This document shows, one piece after another, positions 1 to 7,090 of a stretch of DNA of 55,319 nt. Below the pieces are notes generated by a model. The model was not told where the DNA came from. It ran no database searches and saw only the letters and a list, made by a program, of their open reading frames with translations. The position numbers and the translations under genes are program-made. Source of the DNA: Bifidobacteriaceae bacterium (GTDB lineage: Bacteria > Actinomycetota > Actinomycetes > Actinomycetales > WQXJ01); NCBI GenBank assembly GCA_031270825.1, contig JAISXH010000053.1:1-55319 (forward strand), in the 5' to 3' direction. The number at the start of each line of letters is the position of its first letter. Position 1 is the first letter of the stretch.

Positions 1-129
1 GAGCGGCTCGCTGTCACCGGCGGCAACCTGGACCTGCCGGTCGGCATCGGCGGGGCGGTATTGCTGACGCTCCTCGGCGCGGCGGCCCTGCTCGCGTCCC
101 GCCGCCGCCGCGCCCACCATGCCGCGTAG
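1..129 (+). CDS. C-terminal end of a sortase-anchored surface protein (5' end outside window)
   Basis: The first 42 codons, open from the window edge to a TAG at 127-129, encode a textbook cell-wall sorting signal. A sortase-type motif L-A-V-T-G-G near residues 3-8 is followed by a hydrophobic membrane segment rich in Leu/Ala/Gly/Val and then four consecutive arginines before the stop. In the family, sortase cuts after the Thr and joins the protein to peptidoglycan. The rest of the protein lies upstream of the window, so its function cannot be given. The motif differs from LPXTG by Ala for Pro, a variant common in actinobacteria. Identification as an anchor is firm; the identity of the protein is unknown. 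Confidence 0.75.
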   Translation, partial: ERLAVTGGNLDLPVGIGGAVLLTLLGAAALLASRRRRAHHAA

Positions 130-326
130 GCGGGTCGCGGACCCTGGCGGTCACCGGCTCAAGCCTGGCGCTGGGAGCGACGCAGTTCGCCTTCGCCACC
201 CGGATCGCGGACGTGACGGACGTCATCGGCAACAGCGTTGGCGGGCTGGTCGGCATCGGCCTCCACGCCGTCCCCCTGGGCGACGGTGGACAACACCCAT
301 CACCCAGCGTCTGCAGACCGCGTTGG

Positions 327-339
327 TCTACAATGTAGA
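327..339. promoter_or_regulatory. 13-bp palindrome just upstream of the first toxin-antitoxin module
   Basis: TCTACA-A-TGTAGA is a perfect inverted repeat ending two bases before the ATG of the antitoxin at 341. Phd/YefM antitoxins repress their own operon through short TGTACA-like palindromes next to the start codon, so this is the likely operator. Its role is inferred from position and symmetry. Confidence 0.5.
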
Positions 340-340
340 T

Positions 341-622
341 ATGACTGCTTCCGTCGGCATCCGCGAATTGCGGCAGAACCCGGCCGCCGCCGTCGCGGCC
401 GCCAACGCCGGCGAGATCGTTCTGGTGACGGACCGGGGCACGCCGGTCGCCCAGCTCGTCCCGGCCGCGACCACCAGACGCGAGCAAATGATCGCCGCAG
501 GCAAACTGCGCCCGGCCGTGGCGGACTACCGGGAGCTGCCGCCACCGCGGCGTCTCGCCCGGAAGGATGGGCGCAGACCGTCCGAGGCTCTGGCCGCAAT
601 GAGGGAAGCCGAGCGTTGGTGA
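341..622 (+). CDS. Type II antitoxin, Phd/YefM family
   Basis: A 93-residue protein whose N-terminus (MTASVGIRELRQNPAAAVAA) has the Phd/YefM signature: a short strand, the I-R-E-L-R-Q-N helix, then the segment E-I-V-L-V-T-D-R-G-T-P-V-A-Q-L that completes the DNA-binding fold. The basic C-terminal half would wrap the toxin. The protein should neutralise the PIN ribonuclease encoded immediately downstream and repress the operon. Its TGA overlaps the toxin GTG in the tetranucleotide GTGA at 619-622, so translation is coupled. The start was chosen because the fold begins at this ATG and a palindrome sits directly in front of it. Confidence 0.85.
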   Translation: MTASVGIRELRQNPAAAVAAANAGEIVLVTDRGTPVAQLVPAATTRREQMIAAGKLRPAVADYRELPPPRRLARKDGRRPSEALAAMREAERW

Positions 623-1113
623 GCCCGGGCGAGGCCCCCAAGGCCGGTTCTTCCGCGAGGTCCCCTGACGCGTCCGGCAGGCCGACCTGCACGTACTATG
701 ACACGTCGGCGCTGGTCAAACTGGTCGTGGTGGAGCCTGAGAGCGGCGCTTTGAGGACGCATTGGCTGTCCCGCCCGCGTCCCGTGTCAAGCGCTCTGGC
801 CCGGACCGAGCTCATGCGCGCCCTGGGCGACGTCCCCGGGGAGACCAAGGCCCAGGCCCGGGCGTTGCTGGCCGCCCTCGAACAGGTGGCGCTTGACGAC
901 CAGCTGCTGGACTCGGCCGCCAACCTTGGCCCTGACGTCCTGCGCACGCTCGGCGCCATCCACCTGGCCTCCGCGTTGAGCCTCGGAGACTCCCTGGCCG
1001 AGGTGGTCACCTACGATCAGCGCATGGCCGGAGCCGCGCGCAACCTGGGCTTGGCGGTGGCCGCCCCATCCGCCGCCGGCCCCGACCCCGCAGCCGTTCT
1101 GCCCCACACCTGA
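619..1113 (+). CDS. PIN-domain toxin (VapC-like) with a substituted active-site residue
   Basis: A PIN-domain ribonuclease partner of the upstream antitoxin. The first acidic residue is in Y-Y-D-T-S-A-L-V-K-L, the second in A-R-T-E-L-M-R-A-L, and the last in V-T-Y-D-Q-R-M. The third, normally the Asp of L-D-A-I-H-L-A, reads L-G-A-I-H-L-A here (GGC where GAC would give Asp), while the second complete PIN protein in this window keeps it. These acidic residues hold the metal ions in VapC nucleases, so the toxin may be weakened or inactive. GTG at 619 is the only start in frame before the domain and gives a ~25-residue leader, long for the family. The family assignment is firm; loss of activity is inferred. 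Confidence 0.82.
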   Translation: MSPGEAPKAGSSARSPDASGRPTCTYYDTSALVKLVVVEPESGALRTHWLSRPRPVSSALARTELMRALGDVPGETKAQARALLAALEQVALDDQLLDSAANLGPDVLRTLGAIHLASALSLGDSLAEVVTYDQRMAGAARNLGLAVAAPSAAGPDPAAVLPHT

Positions 1114-1205
1114 ACCCCAAGGCGCCCACGGCGACGCTCCTCGCCAGCGCTGCCCACGCCCGCTCCGGCCACTAGTGGTCTGAGCTTGCGCGGGTCGCGG
1201 GGCAG

Positions 1206-2792
1206 TCAGGCGTTATGGGACGGGAGCGCGACTTCGGCGCCGGGGCGGCCCAGGTACGCGGCGTACTCCTGGGCGGCCGCCGCCAGGGCGCGGCGGCCCA
1301 GTTTGCGGCCACGAGCCCGGTCGAATGGGGCGACCGATATGGGGACCGGCCGGTCGCCGCCCAGCCGCGCCGTCGCCGCCGGGCCCGGAGCCGACCAGGT
1401 GCCGACCGCCACCCCGTCCACAGTCACAGTCGGCTTGAACACGCCGTTGCGGCCCGGGACCACCAGCGGCTCGTCGGCGGGGCGCAGCTGCGCGGAACGG
1501 TTCGCGTAGCCCAGGACGTGCTCGTCGAAAGCCGGCAGCAAGCGGACGCCCAGCCCCGGCACGCCCTGCGCCCGGTGCCCGATGCCGTCCTTCCCGCCGG
1601 GGACGATGCCGTCGATCGCGCTCGCGTTGTTCGCGCCGGGGACCAGGCCGTCGTGCCCGGCGGCGACCCCGGCGCCGGCCGAGCCGAGGACCCTGGCGCC
1701 CGTGGCGCCCACATTGTTCGCGCCGGGAGCGTCCCAGTCTTGAGGCGCGTCCAAGGCGTCCGGCGCCACCAGCCATTCGACGCCGTTCTCGCCGGGGACG
1801 CGAACAACGCGGTCGCCGGCGGCCGCTATCCCGCGGCGGGCCTCGCCCAAGGAGCGGCCCGCCCAGCGGGCCAAGTCGCGTTCGGTGGCCGGGCCGTGCG
1901 AGCGGACGAACCCGGTGGCGATCTCCGCCAGGGCCTCTTCCAGGTCGAGGCGGCGCGGCGCGGGAATCCAGGTCTCGGCCAGCGCCAGCAACTGCTCCGT
2001 CCCCCGGGTTGGCCCGAACACCGCGATCCCCGCGCCCACCAGGTGCGTCAGCAACCGCCGGGCCATCCGCTGCTCGGGCGACTGCGCTCCCCAGGTCTGG
2101 CCCGCCGGGACGCCTCTTGGCATCTCGCGCCGGGCCCCGCTCGCTTCGCCGCCTGCGGCCGACGGGCCGCCTGCCCGGCCTGAGTCGCTTCCGCCCGGGG
2201 CCCGATCCGCGCCGCGCGTTCCGGCTGCGGCCAACGCGCCGCTCGGCCGGGCGGCCCCGCCCGCGCCGCCTGTCCGGGCCGCGCCGGTTCCAACGTCCGC
2301 CCGGGCCTCACGGCCCGCGGCCAGCGCCCGATCCGCGCCGCCTCCCGCCCCGCGCGCGGCCAACGCCCGGGCCGCGACCGCCACCAGTTCGGCGCGGGAA
2401 AGCGGGCCGGCGTCGAGGGCTTCGGCGGCGGCATCGAGCGCCCGGGACCAGTCGCGCGGCGAATGGGGCAGGTCCGCCAGGCGGCGCTCGGCCGCCCCCG
2501 CTCCCGAGAGCTCCCAGTCCAGGCGCTGCAGCCACAACGCGTCGGCGGCGGCCATGACGTGCAGCGTTCCGCGCATCGGCCAACCCCGGACCAGGTCGCC
2601 GCAGTCGAACGCGGCCCGCACCGCCTCCTCGCCCGCCCCGGACCGCAAGCCCAGAGCCCAGCGCGCGGCCCAGAAATCTTGCCCCTGCAGGGCCAGGAAA
2701 TGGGCGGCCACGCGCGCCGGGTCGGAGTGGGCGCGCCCGGCCAGCCCCAACGCCCGCAGCCGCAACGGCAGCACCTGGGCATTACGGATCAC
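1206..2792 (-). CDS. Winged-helix DNA-binding domain protein (HTH_42 / DUF1006 family)
   Basis: A 528-residue member of the winged-helix family that includes crosslink-repair glycosylases such as YcaQ and AlkZ. Conserved landmarks are the N-terminal L-A-L-Q-G-Q-D-F-W-A-A-R-W segment (about residues 33-45), R-G-W-P-M-R-G-T-L-H (about 68-77), and the C-terminal L-L-P-A-F-D-E-H-V-L-G-Y with F-K-P-T-V-T-V-D-G. It may act on damaged DNA, but substrate is unknown. Two stretches are unusual. About residues 150-225 is almost pure Ala/Gly/Arg, and about 345-405 has repeated G-A-N-N and G-I-V-P-G-like units; both look like expansions between folded parts. It appears to be transcribed alone. The family call is strong and the function open. 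Confidence 0.8.
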   Translation of the reverse strand: MIRNAQVLPLRLRALGLAGRAHSDPARVAAHFLALQGQDFWAARWALGLRSGAGEEAVRAAFDCGDLVRGWPMRGTLHVMAAADALWLQRLDWELSGAGAAERRLADLPHSPRDWSRALDAAAEALDAGPLSRAELVAVAARALAARGAGGGADRALAAGREARADVGTGAARTGGAGGAARPSGALAAAGTRGADRAPGGSDSGRAGGPSAAGGEASGARREMPRGVPAGQTWGAQSPEQRMARRLLTHLVGAGIAVFGPTRGTEQLLALAETWIPAPRRLDLEEALAEIATGFVRSHGPATERDLARWAGRSLGEARRGIAAAGDRVVRVPGENGVEWLVAPDALDAPQDWDAPGANNVGATGARVLGSAGAGVAAGHDGLVPGANNASAIDGIVPGGKDGIGHRAQGVPGLGVRLLPAFDEHVLGYANRSAQLRPADEPLVVPGRNGVFKPTVTVDGVAVGTWSAPGPAATARLGGDRPVPISVAPFDRARGRKLGRRALAAAAQEYAAYLGRPGAEVALPSHNA

Positions 2793-2965
2793 GCTGACAC
2801 GTTACCCGCCCTCGCGTCCCGGGCGCCCGGGCGCCGAGTCCTCCCCAAACTGGGGAACACGCGATTCGGGGGGCGGCTCCTGGCTGCTGGCGGACGGCAT
2901 CGGCCACCGCGCCGCCGCGCTGGGACGGGCGAGGAACCGCCAACATCAGGGATCCTCGGTCCAAT

Positions 2966-2997
2966 AGAAAAACCCGGCCTCGCGTGGAGCACCGGGT
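2966..2997 (-). terminator. Rho-independent terminator, minus strand
   Basis: On the minus strand the arms ACCCGG and CCGGGT (2992-2997 and 2972-2977) enclose a smaller CTC/GAG stem and are followed directly by a run of T. It is placed to end transcription coming from the DUF2867 gene, after the palindromic repeats at 3156-3323. It is one of very few T-tailed hairpins in the window. Confidence 0.6.
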
Positions 2998-3155
2998 CGG
3001 TGAAAGCGACCCCACACCCGCCGGGCCACGCCTGGCTTCACCAGCGGCGAGGTCGCCGGAGCGAGTAACGCGTGCCGCCGCGGCAAGAGGCGATCGCGAA
3101 ACGGCGGGAACGGCTCTCGGGGGGGCCCCCGGGTCTCGACTGCTGGACGCGGACA

Positions 3156-3323
3156 CCGTTAACTGCCACCACGCTCTCGGTGGTGGCAATTTCCGTTGCC
3201 TCGCGGACCCAGCCGGATCCGAGGCCGGAGCGTTTCCCCAGGTCAGAGGAGCGGCCCCGCCGGCCGCCCCGCGGGCCCGACACCGCCAATTGCCACCACG
3301 CTCTCGGTGGTGGCAGTTGACGG
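3156..3323. repeat. Paired palindromic repeat (REP/BIME-like) in a 575-bp intergenic gap
   Basis: Two copies of a hairpin occur at 3164-3188 and 3291-3315: 9-bp arms TGCCACCAC / GTGGTGGCA around the identical 7-base loop GCTCTCG. The flanks are mirror images. The outer arms 3156-3172 and 3307-3323 pair at 16 of 17 positions, and the inner arms 3180-3191 and 3288-3299 pair perfectly over 12. The loops nevertheless point the same way, so the pair is not a simple inversion. Apart from this and the terminator, the 2793-3367 gap shows no gene. Confidence 0.75.
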
Positions 3324-3367
3324 TGCCCCGGGCTCGGCCGGACCCCCAGGCTGGCTATCCGCCGCCG

Positions 3368-3985
3368 TCATCCTGGCGGCGGCTCGGATCCGGCGCCGAG
3401 GTTGCTCCTGGTCGCCTGGCTCAGGGTGGCGCGGACCACCAGCGGGTGGAACCAGCGGACTACCGCCCAATAAGGGCGCCCCAGCAGGCCCGAGAGGGTG
3501 ACGGTGGTCGTTATGGTGGCCCGAGCATCGGCCGTCGTTATGCCCACCCGGAAGCTCAAGTGCTTGTCGTCGACGCCTAGCACCACCTCGCGGTCGGTTT
3601 GGGCTAGCAGCGGGAAGCCGGTCTCCGGCAGGCCGTCGCCGGCGGCGACCAGCCCCAACGGGCGCACCAGCAGGTCTCGGAGGCGCATCAGTTCTTGGAC
3701 CGGCGGCGGGAGGGCCGCCAGCACCCCCGCCCAGGCGGCTGGGTCGGTGGACTCGCCGTCCCTGATTGGCGCCGACCAAGCGTCCGCGTAGTCGATCCGC
3801 CCGGCCTGGGCGGCCAGCAGACCAGTCAGGACGGGCGCCGCGCGCCAGACTGGCCGCGGCCCGGGCCGGCTCAGCCGCCACGCGAACCACCCGGCCGCAG
3901 CCATGCCCCCCAGCGCGGCCACCGCCGCCGCGACCGCCGCGCAGCCCGCCCAGGGCCGCCGGCCACTGTCCTCCCGACGCCTCAT
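3368..3985 (-). CDS. DUF2867 domain protein with N-terminal membrane anchor
   Basis: A 205-residue protein. Residues 1-12 are basic, about 13-38 form one hydrophobic Ala/Val/Gly membrane helix, and the remainder resembles DUF2867: a Y-A-D-A-W-S-A-P-I entry, a central V-L-G-V-D-D-K-H-L-S-F-R-V strand, and the ending L-L-G-R-P-Y-W-A-V-V-R-W-F-H-P-L-V-V-R. DUF2867 is a conserved unknown related to the SRPBCC-type fold. The membrane anchor suggests an exterior or membrane-surface role. It has no operon partner on its strand and is followed by a REP-like pair and a terminator. Function unknown. Confidence 0.75.
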   Translation of the reverse strand: MRRREDSGRRPWAGCAAVAAAVAALGGMAAAGWFAWRLSRPGPRPVWRAAPVLTGLLAAQAGRIDYADAWSAPIRDGESTDPAAWAGVLAALPPPVQELMRLRDLLVRPLGLVAAGDGLPETGFPLLAQTDREVVLGVDDKHLSFRVGITTADARATITTTVTLSGLLGRPYWAVVRWFHPLVVRATLSQATRSNLGAGSEPPPG

Positions 3986-4126
3986 AGACTCACCTCGATC
4001 CGTCCGTCACGGCTCCTGGCCACCCCCGGGGCCACGGCCGGGCGGCCGTTGGTTAAGAGGCGCGCACTTTGGGTATTGCAACGCCCTGTTCCGCCAAGTT
4101 CGCGCCCACACCGGCGGACGATGCCG

Positions 4127-4496
4127 TCAGGCCAAGTCGCGGCGCCGCAGCACCACCCAGCCCGCGACCGTCAGCGCCGCCAGTACCGCCACCAGCAGCG
4201 AGCAGAAGTTGACCAACCCGACTGCGAGCCCCGAGTCGGCGCCCATGAAGACGGTGAGGTACAAGCTTTCGCCGCCGGCCTCGAACTCGCTGGCGACCAG
4301 GCCAAAGGCGAACGACAACAAGCCCAGCACGGCCACCCAGGCGAGCGCCGACGCCCGGCGCTGCGACCAGACCAAGCCGCCGACGCGCCGCAGGCGTGCC
4401 CTCGCCCGGTCGGGGCCGGGCCGGGCCGGCCACCAGGAGGGCGTCGAACAGGTGGCCCTTGAACGCCACAACCCCTGCCGCCGCCGCCAACGCCAT
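4127..4496 (-). pseudogene. Small membrane protein gene after the sigma factor, probably frameshifted
   Basis: An ATG at 4496 begins four bases after the sigma-factor stop (three intervening bases). It opens a sensible reading (M-A-L-A-A-A-A-G-V-V-A-F-K-G-H) for about 28 codons. The protein-like continuation then lies in another frame: R-V-G-G-L-V-W-S-Q-R-R-A-S, two membrane helices, and the ending W-V-V-L-R-R-R-D-L-A with a stop at 4127-4129. The switch falls in the repeated GGGCC tract near 4417-4431, a place prone to single-base slippage or sequencing error. Repaired, the product would be about 120 residues with two membrane spans. Its place behind an ECF sigma gene would suit an anti-sigma or target membrane protein, but no known anti-sigma motif is visible. 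Confidence 0.45.
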
Positions 4497-4499
4497 CGT

Positions 4500-5060
4500 C
4501 TAGACCAAACCCGCTGGTTGGGCCTGGTAGGCGGCGCGGAGTTGCGCCAGGCTTCTGTGAACCACCATGCCGGCGGCGGCCGAACTGACCCCAAGGTGCT
4601 GGCCCACCTCCCGCAGCGGCCGGCCCTCCACCACCCTCAGCCAGGCCGCCGCGCGCCTGCGCGCGGGGAGCGAGTTGAATGCCAACTCGAGGTTGCCGTC
4701 ATCGGGCAAGTGCTCGGCGCTGGGCCTGGCGAACTTTGACGGGTCGTCCACCGGGAACTCTTGCGCCTTGCGCTGCGCGCGCCGTCCCGCCAGGCGGCGC
4801 ACGGCGGTGGCGAGGTAGCCGGAGAAGTGCCGCACCTCGGTGTCGCCGCGCCGCAGCGCGCCCGCCACGCTGATGAAGGCGTCCTGGGCCAGGTCTTCGG
4901 CGTCCTGCGGGCAGGCGGTGTACCGCCGCGCGAACCGAAGCGCCGCCGGATAGTAGGCCTTGTACAGCCTGGCCAGGGCCTGCTCCTCGCCGCAGCGGTA
5001 GGCCTCGATCAGCGCGCTCGTGGTCTCATCAGCGCAAATGGCGGTCTGGGGGTGCGGCAT
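4500..5060 (-). CDS. ECF-type RNA polymerase sigma factor
   Basis: A 186-residue sigma-70 family protein. Region 2 occupies about residues 17-85 with the helix A-R-L-Y-K-A-Y-Y-P-A-A-L-R-F-A and D-A-E-D-L-A-Q-D-A-F. Region 4 occupies about 125-180 with L-P-A-R-R-R-A-A-A-W-L-R and the helix-turn-helix L-R-E-V-G-Q-H-L-G-V-S-S-A-A-A. It would direct polymerase to a small stress or surface regulon. The ATG at 5060 lies behind a short gap containing an inverted repeat (5087-5120). The next gene on the strand starts four bases beyond its stop and encodes a small membrane protein that looks frameshifted, so its control may be lost. The regulon is unknown. Confidence 0.85.
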   Translation of the reverse strand: MPHPQTAICADETTSALIEAYRCGEEQALARLYKAYYPAALRFARRYTACPQDAEDLAQDAFISVAGALRRGDTEVRHFSGYLATAVRRLAGRRAQRKAQEFPVDDPSKFARPSAEHLPDDGNLELAFNSLPARRRAAAWLRVVEGRPLREVGQHLGVSSAAAGMVVHRSLAQLRAAYQAQPAGLV

Positions 5061-5086
5061 CGGACGACCTTTCGTGGGAGGAGCTC

Positions 5087-5120
5087 TCTAGAGGAACTGT
5101 TTTAGTACGCTGCCTCTAGA
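5087..5120. promoter_or_regulatory. Inverted repeat in the sigma-factor promoter region
   Basis: TCTAGAGG (5087-5094) and CCTCTAGA (5113-5120) are perfect inverted copies 18 bases apart, in a locally AT-richer stretch 27-60 bases upstream of the sigma-factor ATG. Spacing and position suit an operator over the promoter. No matching site was noticed elsewhere in the window. Confidence 0.4.
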
Positions 5121-5161
5121 ATGAGCCTACCAGACCGTCCGGGGTTCTGCCGCCCCCCTTT

Positions 5162-5362
5162 TCAACCGGCCGCTGGCGACTTGGGCTCGCTCTTCTTGCT
5201 CTTCTCGCGCAACAACGCGGCGGCGACCGCGTAGACAGCTAACGGCAACAAGATGACGAAGAGGCTGATGTCGCCCCAGCCGAAGAGTCTGCTGGCGGCC
5301 CCCAGCGCGATGCTGACCAGGGCTGCTCCGGCAGCCAAGATGATCAAGAGCTTCGATGACAT
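5162..5362 (-). CDS. Small two-helix membrane protein, unknown
   Basis: A 66-residue protein with two hydrophobic segments (about residues 4-24 and 31-50) and a short basic, Lys/Glu/Ser-rich tail (R-E-K-S-K-K-S-E-P-K-S). The first helix is followed by G-W-G-D, a typical turn. It is not recognised. The start is the only ATG in frame, and the region between the sigma-factor promoter and the TetR terminator leaves room for a single gene. Being shorter than most annotation cut-offs does not argue against it, because the composition is clearly that of a membrane protein. Confidence 0.55.
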   Translation of the reverse strand: MSSKLLIILAAGAALVSIALGAASRLFGWGDISLFVILLPLAVYAVAAALLREKSKKSEPKSPAAG

Positions 5363-5545
5363 GGTGTTTCCCCTCTACTCCCAGCGACTGGCTGGCTTTT
5401 CGTGGTTCTTGGAAGGCTCTGCCGGAGCCAATCGGGGGCAGGGGAGCACTCAACGGTCCGGCGGCCAACAGCGAGCGCACCCCTCCAGTGGAAAGAGAGG
5501 CGCCCGCCCCCCAAAAGCGAACGCCGCCTTCAAAACCCGGCGCGG

Positions 5546-5577
5546 TGAAACACTTGCACCCGGCACCGAGTGTTTCA
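5546..5577 (-). terminator. Hairpin overlapping the TetR stop codon
   Basis: TGAAACACT and AGTGTTTCA (5546-5554, 5569-5577) form a perfect 9-bp stem with a 14-base GC-rich loop, and the arm includes the TetR TGA. On the minus strand a GCCGGGTTTTG stretch follows. It is probably a terminator or transcript-stabilising hairpin; the T-tract is not immediately adjacent, so this is moderate. Confidence 0.45.
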
Positions 5578-6234
5578 GGTGGTTACGCCGCCTGGCTTGG
5601 CGGGCGGGACGGCATCGGGCAATGGGAGACTGACCCACGTGTCCGCCACTGTCAGCGCGGCGCGGGCGGCTCCTTCCACCAGCGTGTCCAGCCACGTGGG
5701 GATCGGGGACATCGCGGGGATGTGCTGCCTGAGCAGCCCGTACGCGATCCCGATCACAGCGGTGTAGATAAAGAGCACTAGCTGCGGATCGTGGGCCAAC
5801 GCCGGGAACCGGAGCGCTCCCAGACGGGCCATCAGGGCGAACGCCTGATCGTTGATGTGGATGACGTCATCGCGCAAGTGGTCCGGGGCGACTCGCAGCA
5901 AGCGCTCCTGGCTGTAGAGGGTCATGGCCAACGCCTCGTCGGGGTGGGCGCGGCAGTAGGTAACGGTCTTGGAAGCCATGGCGACGAGTGCGTCGTCTGG
6001 GGTCAGGGCCGGGTCGGCGACCTGGAATAGCTGCTGGTGGAACCGGCGGATCGACCTGAGCCACAGCTGGGCCATCAGGTCGTCTCGGGAAGAGAACCGG
6101 TGGTAGATGGAGCCGGTGGGCGCGCCGATCGCCTCGCCGATCTGCGCCACGGAGACGGCGCGCCCATGCGCCACCACGGCCCTCAGGGCGCCGTCGAGGA
6201 TCTGCTCCTTGCTGAAATGCTCGCGCCGTCCCAT
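5575..6234 (-). CDS. TetR-family transcriptional regulator
   Basis: From the ATG at 6234 this is a 219-residue TetR protein. The DNA-binding domain spans about residues 5-50 and includes I-L-D-G-A-L-R-A-V-V, the helix-turn-helix V-S-V-A-Q-I-G-E-A-I-G-A-P-T-G-S-I-Y-H-R-F and S-S-R-D-D-L. The C-terminal ligand domain is not matched to a known class. A reading frame extends upstream to 6342 but crosses a dispersed repeat and lacks family similarity, so the MGRREHF start is preferred. A near-palindrome overlaps the promoter at 6245-6257. The gene controlled is not obvious; autoregulation is likely. Confidence 0.85.
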   Translation of the reverse strand: MGRREHFSKEQILDGALRAVVAHGRAVSVAQIGEAIGAPTGSIYHRFSSRDDLMAQLWLRSIRRFHQQLFQVADPALTPDDALVAMASKTVTYCRAHPDEALAMTLYSQERLLRVAPDHLRDDVIHINDQAFALMARLGALRFPALAHDPQLVLFIYTAVIGIAYGLLRQHIPAMSPIPTWLDTLVEGAARAALTVADTWVSLPLPDAVPPAKPGGVTT

Positions 6235-6244
6235 GTCAACTAGG

Positions 6245-6257
6245 GTAACCACGTTAT
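6245..6257. promoter_or_regulatory. Near-palindromic site before the TetR start
   Basis: GTAACCACGTTAT reads almost the same on both strands (GTAAC / GTTAT arms), 11 bases upstream of the ATG at 6234. It is an AT-rich island in GC-rich DNA and a plausible TetR operator by position. Confidence 0.35.
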
Positions 6258-6305
6258 GGAATGGCGATTCTAGGTCCGGTTGTCCCCGGGGTGTCGGACG
6301 GGCGG

Positions 6306-6355
6306 GTTTCGCCGTCGATGCCGTCAGCGGGCCTCCCAGCACCCTCCCGGCTCCA
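6306..6355 (+). repeat. 50-bp dispersed repeat, left copy of an inverted pair
   Basis: This stretch matches the reverse complement of 7251-7300 at 47 of 50 positions. The two copies bracket about 900 bases holding the exported-protein gene 6324-6983 and a triple 42-bp repeat. The left copy contains the stop codon of that gene. No target-site duplication is seen outside the copies. Confidence 0.7.
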
Positions 6356-6983
6356 AGCCGCGCGCGAGCTCGACGGCGACCTGCGGCGTCGGGAAGTTGT
6401 AATACGCGGTGTCCGAGCCGGCGCTCAGCGTGGCGTCTGGCTCTGACCCGCCGGCCAGGTAGGTCGCGATGTCAACGCCTTTGTCCAACATGCACTTATT
6501 CCAACCGTCGCTGGCGGACACGGCCTTCGGGTCGGCCGGGACGGATTTGAGGGTCACATCCGCCACTTGCCAGGCCAACGAGTGATAGAGGTCGAAGGCG
6601 GAGCCGTCGGCCTGCTGCTCGGGCACTTCGGTCCGCGCTTGAGCCGCGCATCCGCCCAGTTCCTCCGGCGCCGGCTCGTAAGTGAAGCCCGCGTCCTTCA
6701 TGCAAGACGAGGTGATCTGCTCACGCCGTGCGTGGGCCTCCTCGAGCGCGGCCTGCGCTTGATCGGCGTCCAGCACCGGACCGTCAAGGAACGGCTTGAA
6801 TGACGCCAGAGCGGTGTCGCCCGGAATCGCCACCGCCAGCGCCGCAGTCGGGGCCTGCCCGCCGCCGGCCTCGCTGCGACTCCGCCCAGCTTCAGGGTCG
6901 CTGTCGCCGCTGCCCGGGGATGTGCGTCCCGCCAGGACCGCAATCAGCACGACCGCCGCAACCGTTCCGGATAGTCTTCGCAT
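6324..6983 (-). CDS. Exported Cys-containing protein, unknown; lipobox cysteine missing
   Basis: A 219-residue protein with a clear signal peptide (M-R-R-L-S-G-T-V-A-A-V-V-L-I-A-V-L-A-G) followed by R-T-S where a lipoprotein would have Cys, so V-L-A-G-C may have changed to V-L-A-G-R. After a Gly/Ser/Glu-rich linker the folded part (about residues 65-219) carries cysteines in S-S-C-M-K-D-A-G-F, L-G-G-C-A-A, W-N-K-C-M-L-D-K-G and P-G-G-C-W. The M-K-D-A-G-F and C-M-L-D-K-G phrases recall actinobacterial secreted proteins of unknown function that carry paired Cys-Met motifs. The last residues are encoded within a dispersed repeat shared with 7251-7300, so the native C-terminus may have been replaced. 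No operon partner. Confidence 0.6.
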   Translation of the reverse strand: MRRLSGTVAAVVLIAVLAGRTSPGSGDSDPEAGRSRSEAGGGQAPTAALAVAIPGDTALASFKPFLDGPVLDADQAQAALEEAHARREQITSSCMKDAGFTYEPAPEELGGCAAQARTEVPEQQADGSAFDLYHSLAWQVADVTLKSVPADPKAVSASDGWNKCMLDKGVDIATYLAGGSEPDATLSAGSDTAYYNFPTPQVAVELARGLEPGGCWEAR

Positions 6984-7090
6984 GCGCGCCTGTCTTCGAA
7001 TCAGATGGCAGTGTCCCGGCCCCTGTCGAGGGGCCTATGTCCTGCAACCAGGTAGAACCACCATAACCCGACCCGTCCCCACCGGCATGG

